In this document: piece by piece, positions 40,611 through 52,600 of the stretch
Numbering within the stretch: position 1 is the first letter of the stretch
Layout: the number at the start of each line of letters is the position of its first letter
Origin: Leptidea sinapis
Lineage: Eukaryota; Arthropoda; Insecta; Lepidoptera; Pieridae
DNA: 64,000 bases
Assembly (NCBI RefSeq): GCF_905404315.1
Contig: NC_066292.1
Location: forward strand, 10,788,001 to 10,852,000
Direction of reading: 5' to 3'
Program-made: the position numbers and the translations under genes
The notes under the pieces: model-generated
What the model was told of the DNA's origin: nothing
The model's input: only the letters and a program-made list of their open reading frames with translations
Database searches by the model: none

Positions 40611-43600
40611 CTGTAAAACAAATACGAAATGTTTAGATTATCTTAAAGTATGAATGAATGAACCACATCAATGTAGATGTGGCGTAAAGGTAGATGTTCT
40701 TGGGCATCACGGGTTATCCTGCCTAAAACCGACAGGCCGTATCAGTCGTCACGCCAGCAATAATGAAGTCATCCGCAGGGCATTTGCCGCTCTTAATATA
40801 CCAGCTGTTTTAGAGACAAATGGTATTACCCGCCGCGATGGCAAGCGTCCTGATGGAATGACGCTGGTGGCTTGGGCACGGGGAAGGGCGCTGGTGTGGG
40901 TAGCTACTTGCGTCGACACTCTGGCTCCTTCTTATGTCCAAGTTACGTCAGTTGGTGCTGGGGCTGCTGATTCGACTGCCGAAGACAGCAAGCGTCGCAA
41001 ATATGTTGGTCTCAGTGAATCATACATCTTTGTGCCGTTTGGTGTCTAGACACTTGGCCCGTGGGGCCGAGAGGCGCGGATACTGTTCAAAATACTATCT
41101 TCGCGCCTCAATAAGGCTACTAGAAACTCAAGCGCTGGCAGCTATTTCGGTCAACGGATCAGCCTTGCTATCCAACGCGGTAATGCTGCCAGTATTCTTG
41201 GTACGCTTCCACGTAATGATAGTTTTAATTTTATGTAGTCGTAGTATTGTAAATATAGTTATTAAAATCTATGTCATAAATATTAATATAATCTTAAAGT
41301 AAAAAATTAAAATTTAATATACGTTCACACAACCGTCACGTTTTTGCTCTAAATAGATATTTTTATTATTATAACACTAGAAATAAGGGATTGCTTAAAA
41401 CTAATTCTATAAGGATTATCATAAGATACAATAACTAAGGGTTAATGTATAGGTATAGTTTTATAATAAAGTCCCAGCCACTGTTCAGGCACTCATAAAC
41501 AAATTTTAATGTTTTCTTACAAGATAAGCTGAATATCTAACTGATCGGACAGCCTGGGACTAGATTATGATTATTTTATAGCAATAACAATGACAGTACA
41601 ATACTGTATATTTTATTAAAAAGAGCGCAAAAAAAAGAATGCTGAGAGAGTTTCTTGCACAGCTTCTTAGCTCTCAGAACGCCATTTGTTTCCGATGCGG
41701 TGGTATATTAAGAAATGAAATAAATGCCTTTTATGCCTTTTAGTACGGAATGGCTTACTTATTAATAATATGTAAGTATTATTAAAATCTAATCATTGTA
41801 TGAAAAGGTTGAAACGTATTCAATGTTATTTTAAAAGACTTCTATCAAGCCTTTCCGTATTGTTCTGACTTTAAAACTCGATCATTACTAATTAATCATT
41901 AAAATTACAAACCGTGATAAAACTCACCAGACTCGAATCTCTTGCTACTGGTTGGATGCATCCTCGGTGCTTCCTGGTTGTCTACATGTCCGAAAGTCCG
42001 GAAACCAATTGCAAATTGTGCATACGGACTAATCTCGTACAATTCTGTAATCATAATAATTCACTATGCTTGATTTAACCACAGTATAACATTTATATTA
42101 TTTGCTACAATAGCGCAACTCTATTCATGTGGGACGATACCTCAACCGGCTTACTAAATTGAAAATATTTTTTAAATTCAGTTGTTAAGCATGGCGTTCG
42201 TTCAGAGGTTATAATTATGATTTGGAAATTAAATCTTTTGCAGAGGCACCTATTCTTACGCAATCGTAACTTTATTTTACAAGCTTGATCACTTTTTTTG
42301 CAGTTTAGTTTTATACTTATAAGTCATTTTAAAAAGTTTAGTAAAAAGGAGTTTGAAACGTAGATTAAAATCGGATAGTTTGTTTACGAGAAAAAATGAA
42401 TTCATACGTTTTAGCATTGCATTCTCAAAAGTCTTATAAATAGAAATTCGAAACTTATTCTGTTAAATTACCAGTTTTACTTTTATTATTTTCAAATCAA
42501 CATTGTCCAAAGATAGAATAGGCTGTATACGCGTACGATCCCGTTGCCTAATAATGTCGTAAAAAAAAGTTCAGTACAGTTGCAAAGAGCGCCATTTTCT
42601 GAGAGTATGTTGTAACAAATATATTTAATTCTCCGATTTTTTTACTATTTGCTACAACGGTATTTTAAAACATCGTATCTTATACGTTGTTTAATGAATA
42701 CAAATTCGTGACATTAAAAACCCTCACCTTTGTTAACGGCAGCTCGTTTGCAATAACCTACCTTCCACCTTTGTATCACAATGCACTATTTTACATTAAT
42801 ATAACGGAATAATTACCTACTAGTACTAATTCATTTCTATACAGTTAAGTTATTGTAAATTCTTTAATGTATCTGTTGTAATTCTGGTCAACTTAATACA
42901 AATAAACTATCTAAAATGTTATTTCCAACGAACTTGTTTCAGCCATTGCTTTCCCTTTTATGGTACTGCCCACCACAGTTACCCACAATTACGCCCAATG
43001 CCCTTGGCATTTAAATATGTGTATACAAGAATATACTAAACTACCAATAAGTGTTTACTAACCATGTTTATTATCTGAAAGATGTACGGGAGTGCTATAG
43101 ACCCTGTTGTTCACGTCACTGGGTACACTCTGTGGTGTGTTTACAGTCGCATTGCTGCGTTCCGATTTACATTCCGTTGTCAACGAGTTTCGGTATTCTG
43201 TAAGTCTTTGATGACTGAAAACGAATGATAAAATTTGTTATAATTCGACGATATAATTTGACGACCCATATAGCACAGTGGTAAGTGACCCTGCCTAGGG
43301 AACTAGAGGTCCCACGTTTGAATCTCGGTGGGTGCAAACATTAAATGATGAATATGGATGTTTGTTTCAGAGTGATGGATGTTAATATATTTATGTATAT
43401 TTAACTATGTCGTATTAAGTATAACGTCTTGAATCCATAGTACAGGGTATCATATCTAGTATAACTAGGCGTTTCCAGGATATGCCTTGTTTGGGGCAAG
43501 ATAAATTGTGTAAAAAAATATATTTAAGTCCCTTTCCAAATACTGTATTTCAAGAAATTCTTACACTTACAAATATGTTCAAGAAATTATTTTTTACATT

Positions 43601-46600
43601 ATCATCAAAAATTAATGAAAGCTTAACGTGCTGACATCTATAAAACTGAAACAACAATATAAGAACAGCAGATTCAATTCTGCGATTCTCAAGAATATTT
43701 AATACTATTGACTACTATACGACTTGTTTTAGCGGTGCTGTCAACTCTAAAGGCATGAGTATCTGGATGAAAAGCGAATAATATAGCCAACCTTAGCTTA
43801 TCATAAAACTTACTTATGTTTCTTAATTAATATGTAGAGACACGTGAATAGACAAATTGTTAACAGAATTGAACTTCCAATTATCACCAACAAATTGAGA
43901 TCCATGAAGTCTGTGGGTGGACCTACAGATTCTGAAAAAATATTAAGGGCATTTATTATATATGTCGTAGGTATATTGTCAAAGACGTGATGTTACAATT
44001 TCACTAGTGATATTGTAATTAAACGGTTAATTTAACGGCCTGGTTTAGTGAGATTGTAATGTCATGGGTATACTTTCGTGATATTAAAATACATCTAGGT
44101 ATACTACAAACCTATCCAAACAATCGGGCCAGACTCGTCCGGGTTAATTACCACACTCGCACAGAATACCGGCGTGAAGTAGCGGCCTAGTGCCGCTATG
44201 TTTCGCATAGGTTAGTGTCGAGGACCGGTGGCCATTACCCCCCCCCACCCTCCACCCGAATATGACAGCGGTACTCAAAAAGATTTTACCCCAGGAGGGT
44301 ACCGGCTCTACCAGAGTTGGAGAATCCCTCCCCGGGCACTCTAGCTCGGGCTGCCCTTCGTATTCTGGGGAGGGCACAGAACCGCGCATGACCAAGGACA
44401 AACGAGGCAGTACCACCCCGCTCCACACTCAACGTGGACTTTTGCAATATCAGGGGAATTCACTCCAATTTAAACGCCGTCCAGCACCACCTTGAGACGG
44501 CGCAGCCGGCCTTGTGTTTCCTTACTGAGACGCAGATATCTCGACCCAGCGATACGTCATATTTAACGTACCCCGGGTACAAAATTCAGCACAATTTTTT
44601 GCCTCATGCCGGGGTATGTGTGTACGTTAGGGAGGATATCTGCTGTCGCCGTCTCGGCAATTTTGAGGGTAGGGACCTGTCCACTCTCTGGCTCCGCGTA
44701 GATTTAGAGGACCGCGTCCGCATCTATGCGTGTGTCTACAGGTCCCATAGTGGTAACGCAGAAACCGATCATCTCATGGGCTGCGTTCAAGCGGCAATTG
44801 ATGACGTACTTGCACAGATCCCCTCCGCTGAAATCGTAGTCTTGGGTGATTTCAACGGGCACAATGCCGAATGGCTTGGATCACGTACCACAGACTACGC
44901 AGGGCGATCTGTGCATAATTTTGCATTGGCGTATGGTCTGTCACAATTGGTTGAGTCGCCAACGTGGCTCCCGGATGTGGATAGCCACATGCCGTCCTTA
45001 TTGGATCTTCTGCTGACTACACATCCCGATGGTTACCAGGTCTTTGTCGACGCCCCTGTCGGAACGTCCGACTATTGCCTGGGAAGGAGTGTAGTGCCTT
45101 TCCGACGCCAACGTCGCAGACCATCAGCGACCCGCCGCGTTTGGCACTACAAGTCAGCAGATTGGGATAGGATGCGTTCCTTTTTTGCATCCTTGGGGCA
45201 GGGTTTGTTTCCCTTCGGATGATCCTAGTGCCTGCGCCGTTGCAGTAGCCGATGTGATACTACAGGGTATGGATATTTTTATACCAAACTCTGTAGTACC
45301 CATCGGTGGCAGATCACAGCCCTGGTTCGATGCGTCTGTTAAAGCAGCATCTGACTGCAAAAAACAGGCGTATCGAACTTGGGTTGCGGCGCTGGGCACA
45401 AAGGATCCGAACTGCACAGTTCTTAAGAGGAAATACAACCGCGCCTCCAGATTTTTTAAGCGGCAAATCGCCCGTGCAAAGTCAAAACACGTCGTCAAAA
45501 TCGGCGAGCAGCTTTCCAGTTACCGACCGGAACACGCAAGTTCTGGTCGTTGTCGAAAGCTGCTCTTGGTAACTTCAGCCAGCCATCCATGCCGCCGTTG
45601 CACATGAGGAATGACACCCTGGCCCATACGGCAATAGTGAAAGCCGATCTCTTGTGCACTCTTTTCGCCTCCAACTCGACTCTTGACGACAACGGAAAAA
45701 CACCGCCGACCATCCCGTGGTGTCAGAGCTCTATGCCTGAAGTACAGTTCAGACAGAAAACTGTTAGGCGAGGTCTGTTTTCGTTGGACGTCAGAAAGTC
45801 GAGCGGGCCGGATGGCATTTCTCCAATCGTGCTTAGAACGTGTGCCCCTGAGTTGAGGCCGGTGCTAACGCGTTTATTCCGGCACTCTTATTCTAAAGGC
45901 GTAGTCCCTGACTCATGGAAGTCAGCCCTTGTCCATCCGATCCAAAAAAAAGGAGACAGTTCGGATCCGGCAAACTACAGGCCTATTGCTATTACCTCCC
46001 TGCTCTCCAAAATCATGGAGAGCATAATTAGCCGTCAGCTCTTGGTATATCTAGAGGGTCTCCAGTTGATCAACGACCGACAATACGGGTTTCGCCATGG
46101 TCGGTCGGCAGGTGATCTTCTGGTATACCTAACACATAGATGGGCAGCGGCTATTGAAAGCAAGGGGGAAGGCCTGGCAGTTAGCCTGGATATAGCGAAG
46201 GCCTTTGATCGTGTATGGCACAAGGCGCTTCTCTCCAAACTTCCATCATTTGGGCTTCCCGAGAGCTTGTGCAAGTGGACCTCCAGCTTCCTCACTGGGC
46301 GCAGCATACAGGTCGTTGTCGACGGATATTGCTCGAACCCAAAGCCCGTGAATGCTGGAGTGCCCCAAGGCTGTGTGCTGTCTCCCACGCTGTTTCTTCT
46401 GCATATCAATGATATGTCGGACACCTCCAACATTCATTGCTATGCAGACGATAGCACTTGTGATGCCGTATACACTGGCCATGCAGGTCTCTCTCGGGAA
46501 ATCGTCGACCAGTGCTGGGACAAACTTGTGTCTTCTATCGAGTCCTCTCTTGAGAAGGTCTCGGAATGGGTAAATTGAACCTTGTCCAATTTAACCCCCA

Positions 46601-49600
46601 GAAGACTCAAGTTTGCGCGTTTACCACTAAAAAAACCCCATTTGTCGTATCACCGCTCTTCGAGAACACTTCTCTTAAAGCCGCGCCTAGTATCGGAATA
46701 CTGGGTCTCGAAATCTCGAGCGATTGCCAATTTCGTGGTCATCTGGAAGGCAAAGCCAAATTGGCTTCAAAGAAACTGGGCGTCATTAATAGAGCACGGC
46801 AATACTTCAAGCCGGCCCACATACTAGCGCTCTACAAAGCGCAGGTCCGGCCACACATGGAGTATTGCTGTCATCTCTGGTCTGGCGCACCCCAGTATCA
46901 GCTCGATCCATTTGACCGCGTGCAACGCAGAGCAGCTCGAATTGTCGGGGACCCAGTGCTCTGTGAACGGCTGGATCACTTGGCGTTGCGTAGAGACGTC
47001 GCTTCATTGTGTGTCTTCTTCCGCATTTATCACGGGGAGTGTTCCGAAGAGCTGTTTAACCTGATTCCTGCCGCCGAATTTCACCTTCGCACGACACGCC
47101 ACAAGTTAGGATTTCATCCCCACCATCTGGATGTGTGGCGGTCCTCCACAGTGCGGTTTTCAAGGAGCTTTCTTGCACGTACTGCAAAGCTGTGGAATGA
47201 GCTTCCTTGTGCGGTGTTTCAGGGACGATACGACATGGGTACCTTCAAAAAAAGCGCGTACACCTTCCTTAAAGGCCGGCAACGCTCTTGTGATTCCTCC
47301 AGTGTTGCAAGAGATTGTGGGCGGCGGTGATCACTTAACAACAGGTGACCCGTACGCTCGTTTGTCCTCCTATTCCATAAAAAAAAAACGCAATTTGTAA
47401 TATAATAGTTAATACGTAAGTATCCACTCCTACTCTGTGGTAATAGTAAAGTTTGGAGAGTGTATGCAATTATCCATCTGAAATTATTGTTGAATTAGTA
47501 CTGAAGGAGTGCCGATTCGGTTGTGGCACTCGCCGGCCGCCACGCTGCCGCGGAACGCTACCAGGCGGTTGGCTAAGTTGTAAAGAGCGCTCGCATGGAA
47601 CGCGAGATGTTGCGTCTTGGAGTCCCGCATCATTCATAAAATTTTGTTTTCATTTTTATTTTGTGTATCTATTTGATATTACTATCATCTAAGGTTGTAT
47701 AACTTACCTCCTGTGATAGTTGTTGTAGCGTACATATATAAAGATGTAGAGACTCCAGCAGAGTTTTCAGCCATTATTTTAATCTGGTACCACTGAGCTG
47801 GAGTTAAGTCTCCGAGAACAAATGAGTTGGGGTTTAATAGAGAATATGTGCCCCAAGTTTGTTCATACTGAAGCTGAAAAAAAGAAAAAATATTTTAAGG
47901 GTTATTTTGGTTATTATTTCTATACCCCTTTGTTTACACTTATGCATCAATTAACTGCTAAAATATTATAAATTTTAAGAAACGATTTATTATTAACGAA
48001 TATCTCTCTTAATCCGGTTTAAACCTACAGAACTTATTGAGTTGAGCAAGTTTTCAATTTTAGTGTAGATCTTGTAGATGGCGATATAATTCAAGAGCTG
48101 TACAAAAGTACCAAGATTTATGGATTATGTGTCATTCGAACGGTTGGCTAAGTTTACAGCTAGGGCGTATCCCGAAAAATGCTTCAACTTCCATAAATTT
48201 TGGTCTAAATAAATTTGTACGTTGTTACGATATTATTTCTAGGCAGAATGGTCTCTGACATTAGCCTGTTCCTTGTGGAACGAATAAAAAAAACGATGTT
48301 ATGTCATGTCCAATGAGCACTAGCACCACACAACTTAATTACTTCACTGATTGATTGATGATTGTTTGTATAGCGAATATAGTTCGATGGCACATATAAA
48401 TACCATAGGATGGGCTATGTGCTATAGCCCATCACGGTATTTGCAAGTTTATTTAAAAACATGGTACAGATGAAACTAGTTTTCTGATCAATTGAATCAA
48501 AATATCTAACAAACTTCTTCTAACACGGGCACAGTTAGTGGAACAGAAAATAATATTCATCATCATAGCATTTACTAACCGGTCTAACCGGTAGCCGACC
48601 GTTGCCAGTCACTTTTCTCATCCGTTTCATCATCTTAAGCTCAATATGACGTGAATTTTAAAGTAGGTTTTCAATATTCACTTTTTTTTTGTAAGCCAGA
48701 GGTCATGAGATACATTGCCAATCATGAAGATGAACGCGCATATTCTCATAATTGTCTTTCAGAGAGATAGGCAAAATTAAGGTTTTTACCTACAACAGTG
48801 CAGTTTGACATCCCTGAATTTTTCCATTAGCGTAAAATGTTATATTCTTGATCGGATCTGATATATAGTTATAATGTTGATATTATACGTAATAATGGCC
48901 TAGGTCGATCTCCGTCTTCCTAAACATTTACAACCTGTATATAGTACGACTGGTAAGCATTCATGACCCTATTGCAAACGAAAATATTGAAATATATACC
49001 ATTTTGTTGTCAGTCCTTTTCCAAACTTTACTTCCATATTCCCTGTAGTCTACCACCCAATTTATAATCTCACAGCCATTCTCATCCCATCCACTTAATT
49101 GTATGTATATATGAGTTGCGTTACTCCAAAACCATTCTGTTGTTGAGGGCGCTATTGGAACTGAAACAAATATTTTATTGTATTACAAAGTTCCTCTAAG
49201 AAGTTCCCTTTAAAGAGCTTCTTAGCATAGATACAAATGTTATAGTAAACATGATAGTCAAACCATTTAGTATATATTATAATTGATCTTATTTCTAGAA
49301 CTTTTAGAATTCACTCAACTTTTTTGTAGAACAAAAGGACAAACAAGCGCATCACCTGATGTTAAGTGATCACCACCACCCACACATTTACGTCACAAGA
49401 GTACTGTCACGAGAGTGGGTCAGGAATTGGAAATAAATTCTCCATTTATAGGAACGAGTCTTTATTTGCGTTCACTTTTCGAACTTGCACTGCGCCGGTC
49501 TGCCGCTGTTCTTGGTGTCGATGGCGATGCCTTCAGCAGATCACACCGCCCCGAACACTAGTTCTTTTCTATCTTCTTCTTACTTCTTAATCACTTTTCA

Positions 49601-52600
49601 CTTTTGAGTCTGAACTAGAACTGCCTTAGGCCACTTATAAACCCCCGGATCTGTTCTATTTTCAAAATAATTCTCTCATTCCATTTTTAAATTTAAATTG
49701 TACTATAAATTTCTTTTACCTATTTTAATCCTGCTTACACATTTTCCATCTTTTTTTTTGTTCAATTTGATCCTGAACTTACTAGAAAATTCCATTAACT
49801 TTACAAAACCCAAAAAATTCCATGCACTGGTAGATGTATCGAACCCGGGTCTAAAGCGTCTAAAGTAATCACTTTTCCGCTGAGCTACGAGTATTACTGA
49901 CGTAAATCTCGAAATTATCAATGTCTTTAAGTTTGACAACTCTCGTCTTGTACGTTGCTGCACGATATGACGTTTGACAACTCTCGTCATGTACGTCGAA
50001 GCATTGCTACGCGACAGTACTATTGCTCACCTTTTAGAAAGGTGAAGTGCTTGAAGTACTCATGTTGTATCATCCTGGAAATATTGCACCAGATAGCTCA
50101 TTTGGAATTTGGTTGCAGGCAGCTGTTCCAATCACTGCTATTAGTAAATCTACTAGAAGATACAAGGCAAGATATAGAGGCTCCTTTGCACCGGATGCCG
50201 GGATAATGGGTACCACAACGGCGCCTATTTCTGCCGTGAAGCAGTTAATGTGTAAGCATTACTGTGTTTCGGTCTGAAGGGCGCCGTAGGCAGTGAAATT
50301 ACTAGGCAAATGAGACATAGGACTTCAAGCAAATGAAAACGTTGAAAGTTCTTTACTGTGCTTATGTGCGAACCCACTTAGAATACGCGTCTGAAATATG
50401 GAACCCTTGTTATGTCACATATATAAATAATATAGAAAAGATTCAGAAGAAATTCACTCGTTTCCTCTGCGATAAATTCAGAGTACCTGGAGTTGAATAC
50501 TCTCAGCGCTGTCAGAAGCTTAGAAGAGACTCGACTGATATTAGATTTCTTGTAAAAATAGCCCAAAGTGTGGTGGTTTGTCCTGAACTCCTCAGCATGA
50601 TTGCGTTACGAACTCCAAAGCGAACATTAAGAAAGCAAGATTTACTTTACGTACCTACCAGTCATTCTTTCTCAATATAGAATAAACAGTTACATACCAC
50701 GCGTCACCAATCTGTTCAATATGTATAATTGTTATAGCCGATTTGATCTTTTTAGTGGTAGTATAAAAAACATAAAAAGTGCGTTCGCAAATGATTTTAC
50801 GAAATCAATAAATGTATCATAAGTGTATCTTTATATCTGTGTATGTATAAGTATTTCTATTCTCAATCTATAGTTATAGTTAGACTAAGCAAATTTCTTT
50901 CTATATGTGGAAGCTTGTAATTGGCATTTAGAATTATGTTTACTTGACCGATTTGTAAATGTTGCTGTCAGCTCCCCAAATAAAATAAAAAAATAAGAAT
51001 AATTTATGTCTCAAGGTGACGAGCGCAGTTGTAGTGCCGCTCAGAATTTTTGAGTTTTTTAATAATCTTGAGCGGCCCTGCATTGTAATGGGCAGGGCGT
51101 ATCAATTACCAATAGCTGAACGTCATGCTCGTCCCGTCCCTTATTTTCACAAAAAAAAATCTTTACATATCGCATAGTCATCTAGGTTGTTCTGAGATTA
51201 CTAGATCCCTGGTATCTCATATAATATTACATAACCTAATTGAGATATCATAAAAACCAGAGAATGATTGATTAGATAAAGTTAAAAAACGGTAGTTATA
51301 TTATTATCCAGCATATTTTTGCTGGACTATGTGCTTAATACTGATGTTATTCTAGTTAGTTATAATAAAAAGAAAATGTCATTAACTTACTCCCTCCTAA
51401 GGTGGTGGCATCAACATAGGCTGGCTGTGATTCCCCAACACTATTGGAAGCTGTCATCCGTAAGGAATACTTCGTGCCACACTTGAGCCCCTGCAAGGTA
51501 AACTCTTGGGTCCCTTGAAGTGATGTTCCTTTGTCTGACCAAGCATCCTGCCACATTCCATTAGATTCTTTCCATGTTAAGTTATAGCCTGAAACCACAG
51601 AAGACTTTAACAATAGCAGCAGCTTTTACTGCCTATACAATATATAGACTATATAAACAATACTGTCCAAACTCTTATTGTGTTTTTGGTTTAAGGGCAC
51701 CGTAACTGATGGAATTACTTTGCTGAACTCAATACTGACATTTACATTATCAAGGAACACTTGATTAGTGTCAAAAACTACTAACTTATCACGGACGTAA
51801 CAAAACAATTTAAAACTACATAATAATAGAAGTTAAAGTATGAAATTTCCGTTTTATTGTAATACCTAATTGGCATAAAATCCTCATGGTTTGTGATTTA
51901 TGAGTCAAATTTTTGTCACATGGGAGGGCATGGTTCAGCGTTACCTAACCAACAATATTAACTCATTTGCGTCAAATCAATAAAATAAAAAAAAAAGTAC
52001 AAAATGCATTCACACAGTTTAACGAATCTAGATCACCACAGTTCTATCGCAAAAGCATAAATGACCTTCCTATTAGGTGGCAGCAATGTATAGATAATAA
52101 TGGTAAATATTTTGATTAAATAAATATTTTAAAATAAAAAAAGCGAAATCCAATTTTTCAGCACAAATCGGGAATGTCATACTTTATAACCCGTAATATA
52201 TACAATTTATGTTTAGAATAGAGTTTACACTCACTGATTTTCTGTGGCTTTCCATTTAGCTTCTTCGGGTGGTCCCATTGCAAATGCAACGCGTTTTTAT
52301 GCGAAGTTACTCGCAGGGTGGGTGGATCCGGCGTAGGCAGTACTACCACTTCGTATGATACGGAATCAGATCCGTAAAGGTTTTTGGCGAGGCAAGTATA
52401 GTTTCCACTAAGCGATGGATCGATATCTAAAAATAAAATGGGATAGCATTATTGCCAATCAATACCGAGTTTTCCTCCGTGTAATTTTAAGTCTACCTCT
52501 CTGAGTTTATTTTTATTCATTCCATTCTACCCCAATATTTAGCATTGTAACATTATATTTGACAGGACTTTTATAAGCTATTCTACATAATCGTCCCTTT

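Noticed and set aside
43262..43340. Possible tRNA gene (A and B boxes)
   Set aside because: The box spacing is tRNA-like but the arms do not pair as a cloverleaf, and the sequence continues into a SINE body and tail. The same reasoning applies to 1190, 5990, 6315, 15655, 19020, 47560 and 49835.
43814..47708. Search for a second transmembrane exon, as in Dscam1
   Set aside because: Outside LINE-B and SINE sequence no hydrophobic minus-strand frame with acceptor and donor was found, so no alternative TM exon is claimed.
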